DNA of 64,000 bases from Litoreibacter albidus. GTDB lineage: Bacteria > Pseudomonadota > Alphaproteobacteria > Rhodobacterales > Rhodobacteraceae. Made by a program: the position numbers and the translations under genes. Shown one piece after another: positions 47,195 to 55,538 of this stretch. The stretch spans positions 64,501-128,500 of the forward strand of contig NZ_FNOI01000001.1 of the NCBI RefSeq assembly GCF_900107015.1, read 5' to 3'. Position 1 is the first letter of the stretch; every line of letters begins with the position of its first letter. The notes below the pieces were generated by a model, which saw only the letters and a program-made list of their open reading frames with translations, was not told the origin of the DNA and searched no databases.

Positions 47195-48450
47195 CGCAAC
47201 AACTGACCACCCTGTCCAACGGGTTCCGCATCGTCACCGAACATATGCCGTCGCTGGAAAGTGCTAGCGTGGGAATTTGGGTCAATGCGGGCGGGCGCCA
47301 CGAGCGGATCGAGCAAAACGGCATCGCACATTTTCTGGAGCACATGGCGTTCAAAGGCACCACGCGCCGCAGCGCCTTGCAGATCGCCGAGGCGATTGAG
47401 GACGTGGGCGGCTATATCAACGCCTATACCTCGCGCGAAGTGACGGCCTATTACGCGCGCGTGCTGAAAGACGACGTGCCGCTGGCGATGGATGTGATTG
47501 GCGATATCGTGCGCCATCCTGTGTTCGACCCGCGCGAGATCGAGGTGGAGCGCGGCGTGATCTTGCAAGAGATCGGCATGTCGCTGGACACGCCCGACGA
47601 CGTGATTTTCGACTGGCTGCAAGAGGCGGCCTATCCCGGGCAGCCTATCGGGCGCACCATCCTTGGGCCAACGGAGCGGGTGCAAAACTTCTCCCGTGCG
47701 GATCTGTCGGGGTTTGTGGCGGAACACTATGGCCCGCAAAACCTGATCCTGTCGGCGGCGGGGGCGGTGGACCATGACGCCATCGTGCGCATGGCGGAAG
47801 ACATGTTTGGCGATATGCCGTCCTCCGTGTCCAATGTGGCGGATGTCGCCAAATTCGCGTCCGGCGAGCGGCGTGAAGTCAAGGCGTTGGAGCAGGCGCA
47901 TTTCACCTTCGCGCTGGAAGCCCCGGGCTACCGCGACGATGATTTCTACACGGCGCAGGTGTTTGCCTCCGCCTTTGGCGGCGGCATGTCGTCTCGGCTG
48001 TTCCAAGAGGCCCGCGAGAAGCGGGGCTTGTGCTATTCGATCTACAGCTCCATCGGCAGCTATAACGACACGGGCATGATGACGGTCTACGCGGGCACCT
48101 CTGGCGATGACATCGCGGGGCTGGCGGATATCACCGTGGACGAGTTGAAGCGCGCGGCGGGCGATATGTCCGAGGCCGAAGTGGCCCGTGCGCGCACACA
48201 GATGAAGGCTGGCATCCTGATGGGGCTGGAAAGCCCGTCGTCGCGCGCGGAGCGTTTGGCGCGGATCGTTGGCATCTGGGGCCGTGTGCCGCCTCTGTCT
48301 GAAACCATCACCAAGATTGACGCGGTCGACGTGGCGCAAGTGCGCCAGTTCGCGCAAAATCTGGCCACGGCGCAGGCGGCAATGGCGCTTTATGGTCCGG
48401 TCGAGAAGGCGCACAATCTGGAGCACATCACCCGCAGGCTCGCCGCCTGA
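47191..48450 (+). CDS. M16 family zinc peptidase (processing-peptidase-like)
   Basis: Pitrilysin-type metallopeptidase of 419 residues related to the mitochondrial processing peptidase beta subunit. The inverted zinc motif HFLEH is at 47-51, with the third ligand E127 in ERGVILQEIG, so it is catalytically competent. No signal peptide is seen, so it is probably cytosolic. Only one M16 gene is here, so it may work as a homodimer. Translationally coupled with thrC upstream and the acetyltransferase downstream. Confidence 0.9.
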   Translation: MTQQLTTLSNGFRIVTEHMPSLESASVGIWVNAGGRHERIEQNGIAHFLEHMAFKGTTRRSALQIAEAIEDVGGYINAYTSREVTAYYARVLKDDVPLAMDVIGDIVRHPVFDPREIEVERGVILQEIGMSLDTPDDVIFDWLQEAAYPGQPIGRTILGPTERVQNFSRADLSGFVAEHYGPQNLILSAAGAVDHDAIVRMAEDMFGDMPSSVSNVADVAKFASGERREVKALEQAHFTFALEAPGYRDDDFYTAQVFASAFGGGMSSRLFQEAREKRGLCYSIYSSIGSYNDTGMMTVYAGTSGDDIAGLADITVDELKRAAGDMSEAEVARARTQMKAGILMGLESPSSRAERLARIVGIWGRVPPLSETITKIDAVDVAQVRQFAQNLATAQAAMALYGPVEKAHNLEHITRRLAA

Positions 48451-49034
48451 TGCTGGGGCGCAAGCGTAAGGTCCGTATCGAGACGGAACGCATGACGCTG
48501 CGTCTTCCGGGGCATGGCGACTACCGTGAATGGGCGTCGCTGCGCTCCTCGTCGCTGGAATTCCTGACCCCATGGGAGCCCTCTTGGGCGACCGACCACC
48601 TGACGCGCAAAAGTTTCACCAACCGCGTCTACTGGGCGCAACGCTCGGTGAACAACGGCAACGCGGTGCCGGTGTTTCTGGAGCGGCGCGAGGATAAGGC
48701 GATACTCGGGGCGATCACGCTGGACAATATCCGCCGTGGCCCCGCGCAGGCGGGCACTTTGGGCTACTGGATGGGGCAGCGCTACGCCCGCCACGGCTAC
48801 ATGCGCGAGGCCATATCGGCGCTGGTGCATTACGCGTTCACTGTGCTGGACCTCAGCCGCGTAGAGGCCGCGTGCCTGCCGGAAAACGCGGCGTCGCGCG
48901 GGGTGCTGGAAAAGTCCGGCTTCAAATACGAGGGCGTCGCGCAAAGCTATTTGCAGATCAACGGGCGCTGGCGCAACCACGTGCTGTTCGCCAACCTGCG
49001 CGGGGACCGTCGCGGCAAAACCGACGTCGGCTAG
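48450..49034 (+). CDS. GNAT acetyltransferase (RimJ/RimL-like)
   Basis: A 194-residue GNAT enzyme. The sequence pattern ETERMTLRLPGHGDYREWASLR near 11 and the acetyl-CoA-binding region LGYWMGQRYARHGYMREAI near 103-121 fit the RimJ/RimL group, which acetylates N-termini of ribosomal or other proteins. ENAASRGVLEKSGFKYEG near 149 is the usual C-terminal GNAT block. It starts in the last base of the M16 stop (TGATG). The target is not known. This is the last gene of the surf1-thrC string. Confidence 0.88.
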   Translation: MLGRKRKVRIETERMTLRLPGHGDYREWASLRSSSLEFLTPWEPSWATDHLTRKSFTNRVYWAQRSVNNGNAVPVFLERREDKAILGAITLDNIRRGPAQAGTLGYWMGQRYARHGYMREAISALVHYAFTVLDLSRVEAACLPENAASRGVLEKSGFKYEGVAQSYLQINGRWRNHVLFANLRGDRRGKTDVG

Positions 49035-49043
49035 GGGCAGCAT

Positions 49044-49754
49044 TCAGGGGGCGATCAAGTCCACCTCTGCGTCACTAAACCCGAACCGCGCGAGCATCCG
49101 GCGGTGGGCTGAACCGCCCAAGAATTCCGTCAACACCGCATCTACATCGCGCACCAGTGCCGCATCATCGCGCGCAAATGCGAAGCAACCGAACGCGGCG
49201 GGTTTTTCTGTGGCGGCGATGGGCACCACGCCCAAATCGGAAGTGGAGTTTTGCGCGATGTAGCCTGCATGCGCGCGGGCCACGCTGGCAAAACCCGCGG
49301 CGTGGCCGCGTCGCACGGCCCCCGCTGCATCTCTATAGCTTTCGAATACGTCGATCCGCGCGCTTGGCACGCCCAACTCAAGCGCCGTTTGGTGCTGCAC
49401 CTGATCGCGCACCACCGCCAATCGAGCGTCGCCTGAGGCCGCAATCGCACGGTAGCCGTCAATCTGTCGGTCATCGACCGCACGGATCAAAAGCCCGTCC
49501 GGAAGTGCCCAAATGGGGCGGCTGAACCGCGCGACCCGTCGCCGCGCGTCAGTGGCGAACATGCCCGTCGTCATGCGCCAATCGCCAGCGGCAAGCCCTG
49601 CAAGCAGGGATGGAAATTCAGTCATCACCGGCTTGAACGGCATAAGGTCCAGCGTCGTGCAGACATGACGCGCCAATTCTACGTCGCAACCGGTCGGGCG
49701 GCCATTGTTGTCCAGATAGTTAAACGGCGGCTCTGTCAGATATGCGAATTTCAT
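49044..49754 (-). CDS. Solute-binding-fold protein without signal peptide
   Basis: A 236-residue periplasmic-binding-protein type 2 domain (SBP_bac_3). It begins directly with the fold, MKFAYLTEPPFNYLDNNGRP and then TGCDVELARHVC, and has no signal peptide or lipobox, so it is expected in the cytosol. The hinge region (SRPIWALPDGLLIRAVDD near 80) and second lobe are complete. Its ATG overlaps the stop of the MerR gene (ATGA). This suggests a ligand-binding partner of the regulator or an enzyme of the cyclohexadienyl-dehydratase type, which shares this fold. No transporter genes adjoin. The ligand is unknown. Confidence 0.75.
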   Translation of the reverse strand: MKFAYLTEPPFNYLDNNGRPTGCDVELARHVCTTLDLMPFKPVMTEFPSLLAGLAAGDWRMTTGMFATDARRRVARFSRPIWALPDGLLIRAVDDRQIDGYRAIAASGDARLAVVRDQVQHQTALELGVPSARIDVFESYRDAAGAVRRGHAAGFASVARAHAGYIAQNSTSDLGVVPIAATEKPAAFGCFAFARDDAALVRDVDAVLTEFLGGSAHRRMLARFGFSDAEVDLIAP

Positions 49755-50116
49755 TCGGGCGCCGTCCGGCCGCTTGGCGCGTAGCTGGCGATTTTGAGGG
49801 CGAGAACATCCTCGCATTTCTCAAGGATTAGCTTCTTTTCTTTCAACAGCTCGGCGTGGTCCAGCAAGATTTGGCGCCGCGCCATGACACCCGCCTCGCC
49901 GCGTTTGGCCAAAGTGGTGAAATGTTGCATTTGTCTAAGCGGCATACCGGTTTCGCGCAGCCAGTAAAGCAACGTCAGCCATTCAATGTCGCGCGGGGTA
50001 AAGCGCCTATGCCCGTCAGCGCCGCGCGAAATTAGGGGCAACATGCCTGATTTTTCGTAGAAGCGTATGGTGTGAGCGGACAACCTGCAGGCGCCAGCGG
50101 CTTCGGTGATCCTCAT
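49751..50116 (-). CDS. MerR family transcriptional regulator
   Basis: A 121-residue MerR-type activator. The winged helix-turn-helix is clear: MRITEAAGACRLSAHTIRFY then EKSGMLPLISRG and GHRRFTPRDIEWL, followed by the dimerisation helix LRETGMPLRQMQHF. There is no cysteine pattern for metal or redox sensing at the C-terminus (LALKIASYAPSGRTAPE), so it is closer to the drug- or stress-responsive branch. GGGAGG precedes the ATG by eight bases. It is translationally coupled with the binding-fold gene and preceded by a MerR-type promoter, so it probably controls itself. Confidence 0.87.
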   Translation of the reverse strand: MRITEAAGACRLSAHTIRFYEKSGMLPLISRGADGHRRFTPRDIEWLTLLYWLRETGMPLRQMQHFTTLAKRGEAGVMARRQILLDHAELLKEKKLILEKCEDVLALKIASYAPSGRTAPE

Positions 50117-50139
50117 CGGTGCGACCTCCCTTTTTATTC

Positions 50140-50170
50140 TGTGTAGCGGGTTAGAGGCACTTTAAGTCAA
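50140..50170 (-). promoter_or_regulatory. MerR-type promoter with 19-base spacer
   Basis: On the minus strand TTGACT (50170 to 50165) and TACACA (50145 to 50140) are separated by 19 bases, the over-long spacing that MerR proteins correct by twisting DNA. The dyad TTAAAG-TGC-CTCTAA (50165 to 50151) lies inside the spacer. It precedes the MerR gene by 23 bases. Confidence 0.65.
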
Positions 50171-50260
50171 CGGGCATCTCGGGGCGGCGGCGGGTCGGCG
50201 TTGGGGCTGGCGGTCAGTTTTATCTGTTCCCCTCTTCGAATGGCTGCGCGATAAGGGCTT

Positions 50261-51673
50261 ATGTTGAATTCAGTGACTGATGCCCTTCGGGCCGAGCTAA
50301 CATCGAAACTCCCCGCTGCTGCCTTTCGTGAGTTGACCGACGCCTATCTGCGCGAGCCGCGCGGCAGGTATCAGGGCAGCGGCGGACTGCTGGTCGCGCC
50401 CGACTGCACCGAGGATGTGGCCACGGTGGTGCGCGCCTGCGCCGATGCGCGGGTGGGCATTGTGCCCTACGGGGGCGGCACGGGGCTTGTCGGTGGCCAG
50501 ATCGCGGAAAGCGGCCCTGTGCCGGTGATCTTGTCGCTGGAGCGGATGACCAGAATTCGCGCCACCTATCCGGCGGAAAACGTGTTGGTGGCCGAGGCGG
50601 GGGTGATCTTGTCGAATGTGCAAGACGCGGCCGAAGCGGAGGGGCGGGTGTTTCCCCTGTCGCTGGCCTCCGAAGGCTCCGCGCGGATCGGCGGCAACCT
50701 GTCAACGAACGCAGGCGGTGTAAATGTGCTGCGCTACGGCAACGCGCGCGACCTGTGCTTGGGGGTGGAGGCGGTGCTGCCGGACGGCTCCGTGCTTCAC
50801 GGGCTGTCGCGCTTGAAGAAAGACAACACCGGCTACGACATGCGCCATCTGTTGATCGGGGCGGAAGGGTCGCTTGGCATTATCACGGCGGCATCTTTGA
50901 AGCTGTTCCCCAAGCCCGCAGGCGAGGGGGCCGCGCTGATGGTGGTCGAGGGGCCGGAGGCCGCCTTGGGTTTGTTGGCGCTGGCGGGGGATTTGCTGGG
51001 GCATCAAGTGTCCGCCTTCGAGTTGATCAACCACATGGGGCTGGATTTTCTGGCCGAGGTCGGCCCCGAGGTCCGCGCCCCCTTCGCCGACACGCCGGAA
51101 TGGATGGTGCTGATCGACGTGGGCTGCGTCGCGGGGGTAGAGCCGTCGCAAGCCTTGGAAACCCTGTTCGAGGCGGCGGCAGAGCGCGGCTTGGTCACTG
51201 ACGGGGTGATTGCCCAGTCCGGCGCGCAGCGCGACGCCTTCTGGGCGATCCGCGAAAGCATTCCCGAGGCCAACAAGCGCATCGGCTCCGTGTCGTCGCA
51301 TGACATATCGGTGCCCGTGGGGCGCATCCCCGAATTCATCACCCGCGCGGGCGCGGCTTTGGCGACGCTGGACGATTTCCGCATCAATTGCTTTGGCCAT
51401 GTGGGCGACGGAAACCTGCATTACAACGTCTTTCCCGTGCGGGGAAAATCGCGCGACGACTACGACCATCAACGCCACGCGGTGAAGCGTATTGTGCATG
51501 ACGTGGTGGCGCAGATGGAGGGCTCCATCTCGGCGGAACACGGGGTCGGGCGGCTGAAAGTTGCGGATTTGAACCGCTACGGCGACCCGACCAAGCTGGC
51601 CGCCATGCGCGCGATCAAAGCGGCGCTGGACCCGCTGGGGATTATGAACCCGGGCGCGGTGGTGACGGCTTAG
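50261..51673 (+). CDS. FAD-binding oxidoreductase (D-2-hydroxyacid dehydrogenase type)
   Basis: Flavoprotein of 470 residues in the GlcD/D-lactate/D-2-hydroxyglutarate dehydrogenase group. The FAD-binding PCMH domain (about 35-215) has PYGGGTGLVGGQ at 69-80 and GSARIGGNLSTNAGGVNVLRY near 140. The C-terminal FAD-oxidase domain has FGHVGDGNLHYNVF near 385 and SAEHGVGRLK near 425, which carry substrate and metal-binding histidines. It is a single gene without GlcE or GlcF partners, which favours D-lactate or D-2-hydroxyglutarate dehydrogenase over glycolate oxidase. It is divergent from the MerR gene; whether MerR controls it is open. Confidence 0.87.
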   Translation: MLNSVTDALRAELTSKLPAAAFRELTDAYLREPRGRYQGSGGLLVAPDCTEDVATVVRACADARVGIVPYGGGTGLVGGQIAESGPVPVILSLERMTRIRATYPAENVLVAEAGVILSNVQDAAEAEGRVFPLSLASEGSARIGGNLSTNAGGVNVLRYGNARDLCLGVEAVLPDGSVLHGLSRLKKDNTGYDMRHLLIGAEGSLGIITAASLKLFPKPAGEGAALMVVEGPEAALGLLALAGDLLGHQVSAFELINHMGLDFLAEVGPEVRAPFADTPEWMVLIDVGCVAGVEPSQALETLFEAAAERGLVTDGVIAQSGAQRDAFWAIRESIPEANKRIGSVSSHDISVPVGRIPEFITRAGAALATLDDFRINCFGHVGDGNLHYNVFPVRGKSRDDYDHQRHAVKRIVHDVVAQMEGSISAEHGVGRLKVADLNRYGDPTKLAAMRAIKAALDPLGIMNPGAVVTA

Positions 51674-51703
51674 GATTTGCGCCTGCCTGCGGCAGTCGCC
51701 ACG

Positions 51704-51823
51704 GCGGGGGCGCTGCCCCCGCACCCCCGATTTTAAGTGGGGCGCTGCCCCACACCCGCGAATTTTAGTGGGGCTCTGCCCCACACCCCGAGGTATTTAT
51801 GAAGCAGTGATGGGGCGAAGGGT
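51704..51823 (+). repeat. Dispersed G-rich hairpin repeat, copy B (three tandem hairpins)
   Basis: Hairpins at 51704-51722 (GCGGGGGC/GCCCCCGC), 51737-51753 and 51768-51784 (both GTGGGGC/GCCCCAC) have three-base loops. Each is followed by a C-rich stretch, and the first two then by GA and ATTTTA. The last unit ends with GAGGTATTTATGAAGCA and TGATGGGGCGAA like copy A. The block fills the gap between the convergent FAD oxidoreductase and apt genes. Confidence 0.75.
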
Positions 51824-51839
51824 GGCGTGTTGCGGCGGG

Positions 51840-52379
51840 TTAGTCGCCTTCGAAATCGCATAGCACATGGACGTCTTGCCCCATTGCTTCCAGCTTGGCG
51901 CGACCGCCGAGGTCGGGCAGGTCGATGATGAAGCTACAGCCGATGACCTCCGCGCCGAGTTTTTCGATCAGTTTGATCCCTGCCTCAGCCGTGCCGCCTG
52001 TGGCCAGCAGGTCATCAACCAGCAGAACCTTATCGCCGGGTTGAAGACTGTCTTCGTGCAACTCCATCGTGGCCTCGCCGTATTCCAGCTTGTAGCTCTG
52101 CTCGATGGTTTTGCCAGGCAGCTTGCCCTTTTTGCGGATCGGCACGAAGCCTGTGGACAGCTGGTGCGCGATGGCACCGCCCATGATGAAGCCGCGTGCC
52201 TCCAGCCCCGCGACCTTGTCGAAGCGCATCCCCGCATAGGGATGCAGCAACTGGTCAACCGCCATGCGAAAGCCGCGCGGGTCCAAGAATAAGGTGGTCA
52301 CATCGCGGAACATGATCCCTGCGTGTGGGAAGTCGGGGATAGTGCGAATGTAGTCTTTGACCTGCTTGGTGTTTGGCAT
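51840..52379 (-). CDS. apt: Adenine phosphoribosyltransferase
   Basis: Salvages adenine to AMP with PRPP, 179 residues. The PRPP motif [10 protein letters not shown] is at 121-130, and the family segments [20 protein letters not shown] near 9-28 and [10 protein letters not shown] near 58 are present. It follows mtnP on the same strand by 64 bases, which fits recycling of the adenine released by MtnP. The tail points into repeat copy B. Confidence 0.94.
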   Translation of the reverse strand: MPNTKQVKDYIRTIPDFPHAGIMFRDVTTLFLDPRGFRMAVDQLLHPYAGMRFDKVAGLEARGFIMGGAIAHQLSTGFVPIRKKGKLPGKTIEQSYKLEYGEATMELHEDSLQPGDKVLLVDDLLATGGTAEAGIKLIEKLGAEVIGCSFIIDLPDLGGRAKLEAMGQDVHVLCDFEGD

Positions 52380-52443
52380 GGGGGGCTCCGAAAGTTGCGT
52401 GCGACTTGCGATACCCTACGGGCTGCGCGGTGGAAAGGCGGTA

Positions 52444-53325
52444 TCAAGCGGGCGCGAGCATGCGGCCGGCGACGGCGTCAAGTTTGGCCGTCAGGCCCGG
52501 ATCGCGGGCCTCGGGGGCGGTGAGGATCGCGTATTCCAGCGCGCGGTCGCAGCCGTGCGGGCAGGCGTCGCGCGTTGCACCAAGCAGGGCAGGAAGCTTG
52601 GCGACCATATCGCGCGCCTTGCTGGCGTTGCCCATCAGGGTGGCGATGATCTGGGTCACATCCACCTCGCCGTGGTCGGGGTGCCAGCTGTCGTAATCGG
52701 TGATCATGGCGACGGAAGCGTAGCAGAGCTCCGCCTCGCGGGCGAGCTTGGCCTCTGGCATATTGGTCATGCCGATAACGTCCGCGCCCCAGCTGTCGCG
52801 GTACATTTTGCTTTCGGCCAGCGTGGAGAACTGCGGACCTTCCATCGCCAGATAGGTGCCGCCGTTGTGGACGGTGATGCCGGTGTCTTTGGCGGCGGTG
52901 AAGCAGGCGGCGCCGAGGCGCGGGCAGGTGGGATGCGCCACCGAGACATGGGCCACGCAGCCGGTGCCGAAGAAGGATTTTTCGCGGGCAAAGGTGCGGT
53001 CGATGAACTGGTCGACGATCACGAAGTCCCCGGGGGCCATTTTCTCGCGGAATGACCCACAGGCGGAAACGGAGATGACATCGGTGACGCCGATGCGCTT
53101 CAGGGCGTCGATGTTGGCGCGGTAGGGCACCGTGGTGGGGGAATGCACATGGCCGCGCCCGTGGCGGGGCAAGAACGCCATGTCGACGCCGCCAAGCGTG
53201 CCGGTCAGCACCGCGTCGGAGGGGGCACCCCACGGGGTGTCCACGGTTTGCCATGTGGCGTTTTCCAGCCCGTCGATCTCATACAGGCCGGAGCCGCCGA
53301 TAACGCCGATCATTGTGTTTGCCAT
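52444..53325 (-). CDS. mtnP: S-methyl-5'-thioadenosine phosphorylase
   Basis: Cleaves methylthioadenosine, a by-product of polyamine synthesis, to adenine and methylthioribose 1-phosphate; 293 residues. The phosphate loop IGVIGGSGLYEIDGL is at 6-20, with FLPRHGRGHVHSP near 55 and MEGPQFSTLAESKMYR near 170. The substrate-site GADVIGMTNMPEAKLAREAE follows near 190. ATG at 53325 is preceded by AAGGAA; upstream in-frame codons are not conserved. The MTA-type residues rather than purine-nucleoside ones are suggested by MTNMPEA, with moderate certainty. Confidence 0.92.
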   Translation of the reverse strand: MANTMIGVIGGSGLYEIDGLENATWQTVDTPWGAPSDAVLTGTLGGVDMAFLPRHGRGHVHSPTTVPYRANIDALKRIGVTDVISVSACGSFREKMAPGDFVIVDQFIDRTFAREKSFFGTGCVAHVSVAHPTCPRLGAACFTAAKDTGITVHNGGTYLAMEGPQFSTLAESKMYRDSWGADVIGMTNMPEAKLAREAELCYASVAMITDYDSWHPDHGEVDVTQIIATLMGNASKARDMVAKLPALLGATRDACPHGCDRALEYAILTAPEARDPGLTAKLDAVAGRMLAPA

Positions 53326-53514
53326 GTTGTGCCGTTCCTTGCCGGTAAATTGCATCTGTTCCCCGCGCATAGTGGCGCATGGCGGCGGGGATGGAAATGC
53401 GTCTTGGCGCGTGTTCACGTGGATGTTGGGGCAAGTAGTTCGTGCAATCCGCGACTGTGTGCGCTAACAGGCCGCAACTCATCTACATATGTGACCTGAA
53501 CAAGAGGCAGCAGC

Positions 53515-55188
53515 GTGACCAACAAGCTGATGGCGTCCCTCGCCAGAAATCCTATTTTGAACGAATTGAGCCTTGCGCCAACCGGCCCCATGGGGGCGGC
53601 GCGCTGGCGTATCGAGATCCTGTCGGGGTTGACCGTGGCGCTGGCTTTGGTGCCGGAAGCCGTGGCCTTTGCCTTCGTGGCGGGGGTTCATCCGCTGGTG
53701 GGGCTTTACGCGGCCTTCATCGTCGGGCTGATCACCGCGTGTATCGGCGGGCGTCCGGGGATGATTTCGGGGGCCACGGGGGCCTTGGCGGTTGTGATGG
53801 TGGCCTTGGTCGCCACGCACGGCGTTGAGTATCTGTTCGCCACGGTGATCTTGATGGGACTGCTGCAAATTGCGGCAGGGATATTCAAGCTGGGCAAGTT
53901 TATCCGGCTGGTGCCGCATCCGGTGATGCTGGGCTTTGTGAACGGCTTGGCCATCGTTATTTTTCTGGCGCAGATGAGCCAGTTCCAAGTGCCTGGCACG
54001 GCTGAGGCAAGCGGCCACGGCATTGCGGATGGCGAATGGATGTCGGGCATGCCGCTGATTGTGATGCTGGCGCTGACGGTGCTGACGATGGGCATCATCT
54101 GGGCGACGCCCAAGGTGACATCGCTGATCCCTGCGCCGCTGGCGGGGATTGGCATTGTGGCGCTGATCGTGATCGGGTTTGGCATTGATGTGCCGCGGGT
54201 CGGCGATCTGGCCTCCATCAAGGGTGGCCTGCCGTCGTTCCACATCCCGTTCAGCTTTGGCACCGAGGGCGTGGGGCTTTACGGCACCATGCTGGCGCCG
54301 TTCAACATGGAGACCCTGTGGATCATTGCCCCCTACGCGCTGATCCTTGCGGCCATTGGCTTGATCGAGAGCCTGCTGACGCTGAACCTTGTGGGCGAGA
54401 TCGTCAACAAGCGTGGCGGCGCGTCTCAGGAATGCGTGGCGCAAGGTGTGGCGAACACCGTGACCGGCTTCTTTGGCGGCATGGGCGGCTGTGCGATGAT
54501 CGGGCAGTCCATGATCAACGTGAAGTCAGGTGGCCGCACCCGCGTCGCGGGTATCGCGGCGGCGCTGTTCTTGCTGGCGTTCATTCTGGTGGCCTCGCCA
54601 TTGATCGAGCAAATCCCGCTGGCCGCCTTGGTGGGCGTGATGTTCATGGTGGTGATCGGGACCTTTGCTTGGAACTCCTTCAATATCATGCGCAAGGTGC
54701 CGCGCATTGACGCCTTTGTTATCGTTTTGGTGACCATCACCACGGTGATGTACGACCTTGCCATCGCGGTGGTTGTGGGCGTGATCGTGTCGGCGCTGGC
54801 CTACGCGTGGCAGAACGCGCGCCGCATTCATGCGGACGTTGAGATGATGGACGACGGCACCAAGGTCTATAAGGTCGATGGCCCGCTGTTCTTCGGCTCT
54901 GCCGAAGGGTTCGCGGAGCTGTTTACCCCGAGCGAAGACCCTGACGCGGTGATCATCGACTTCGCGGGCAGCCGCGTGGCCGACCAGTCGGCGCTACAGG
55001 CCATTGAGGCCGTTGCGGGTAAATATGAGGCCGTGGGCAAAAAGGTGCAGCTGCGCCACCTGAGCCGCGACTGCCATGAATTGCTGACCAAGGCGGGCCA
55101 GCTGATGATCGACAGCGACGATGACCCCGATTACGAGGTCGCGGTGAACTACTCGGTCAAAACCGGTGTGATGGCGGGCGGGCACTAA
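53515..55188 (+). CDS. SulP family anion transporter with STAS domain
   Basis: Inner-membrane anion permease of 557 residues. About 10-14 helices span residues 30-430, with the SulP core PEAVAFAFVAGVHPLVGLYAAF near 46-67 and GGMGGCAMIGQSMINVKSGG near 322. A cytosolic STAS domain (about 445-545) has VDGPLFFGSAEGFAELF and a VIIDFAGSRVADQSAL strand-loop. Substrate could be sulfate, bicarbonate or dicarboxylate; no sulfate or carbonic-anhydrase gene adjoins. It starts with GTG at 53515 behind AAGAGG. Confidence 0.9.
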   Translation: MTNKLMASLARNPILNELSLAPTGPMGAARWRIEILSGLTVALALVPEAVAFAFVAGVHPLVGLYAAFIVGLITACIGGRPGMISGATGALAVVMVALVATHGVEYLFATVILMGLLQIAAGIFKLGKFIRLVPHPVMLGFVNGLAIVIFLAQMSQFQVPGTAEASGHGIADGEWMSGMPLIVMLALTVLTMGIIWATPKVTSLIPAPLAGIGIVALIVIGFGIDVPRVGDLASIKGGLPSFHIPFSFGTEGVGLYGTMLAPFNMETLWIIAPYALILAAIGLIESLLTLNLVGEIVNKRGGASQECVAQGVANTVTGFFGGMGGCAMIGQSMINVKSGGRTRVAGIAAALFLLAFILVASPLIEQIPLAALVGVMFMVVIGTFAWNSFNIMRKVPRIDAFVIVLVTITTVMYDLAIAVVVGVIVSALAYAWQNARRIHADVEMMDDGTKVYKVDGPLFFGSAEGFAELFTPSEDPDAVIIDFAGSRVADQSALQAIEAVAGKYEAVGKKVQLRHLSRDCHELLTKAGQLMIDSDDDPDYEVAVNYSVKTGVMAGGH

Positions 55189-55218
55189 GCGCCGCACGCT
55201 GGCTTAGCCAATGCTTAA

Positions 55219-55245
55219 CGAGGGGCGGGGTAAACCTGCCCCTCG
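55219..55245 (+). terminator. Hairpin downstream of the SulP gene
   Basis: Stem CGAGGGGC/GCCCCTCG, extendable by three more pairs including one G-U, with loop GTAAA. No T run follows, so it may slow or protect rather than terminate. Confidence 0.5.
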
Positions 55246-55538
55246 ACGTCGAACATAGCTCGTGGAATTCAGGGTCTCTGTTACGGGACCATCTGCATGA
55301 CGCATGCGTTTAAGATGCGGGGGGCTGACATCCCCTGTTTGGCCATTCCGCGATGTGCGGCGCCGCCACCTATGTATCTGCCCCAGACGTTGGGGCGCAT
55401 ATTCCCCAGATCGAGATGCTTTGCCCCTGCACCGCGCCCCGCCGCTGTTCGGGGCATTTGGCGTGGTCTGACCCCAAGGGGCGGGGGCTTGCGCCCCCGC
55501 GCGCGATATTTTGTCGTCCAGCCGGGGGCCTTGCGGCT
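55246..55538. other. Intergenic region between SulP and flavin reductase genes
   Basis: No convincing gene. Short open frames start at 55297 and 55353 on the plus strand and run into the antisense of the flavin reductase; both are rich in Pro, Arg and Cys and have no ribosome-binding site I trust. The region is C-rich, with several CCCC/GGGG hairpins, the clearest being repeat copy C. Confidence 0.5.
55481..55517. repeat. Dispersed G-rich hairpin repeat, copy C
   Basis: Stem GCGGGGGC/GCCCCCGC with a TTGC loop (55481-55500), followed by GCGCGATATTTTG. Shares the G-rich stem and the GATATTTTG-like tail with copies A and B but lacks the GAAGCA end. It lies 22 bases downstream of the flavin reductase stop. 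Confidence 0.5.

Noticed and set aside
51704..51823. Three tandem repeats considered as a small CRISPR array
   Set aside because: Units are G/C hairpins of unequal length with no spacers of constant size, and no cas genes are present.
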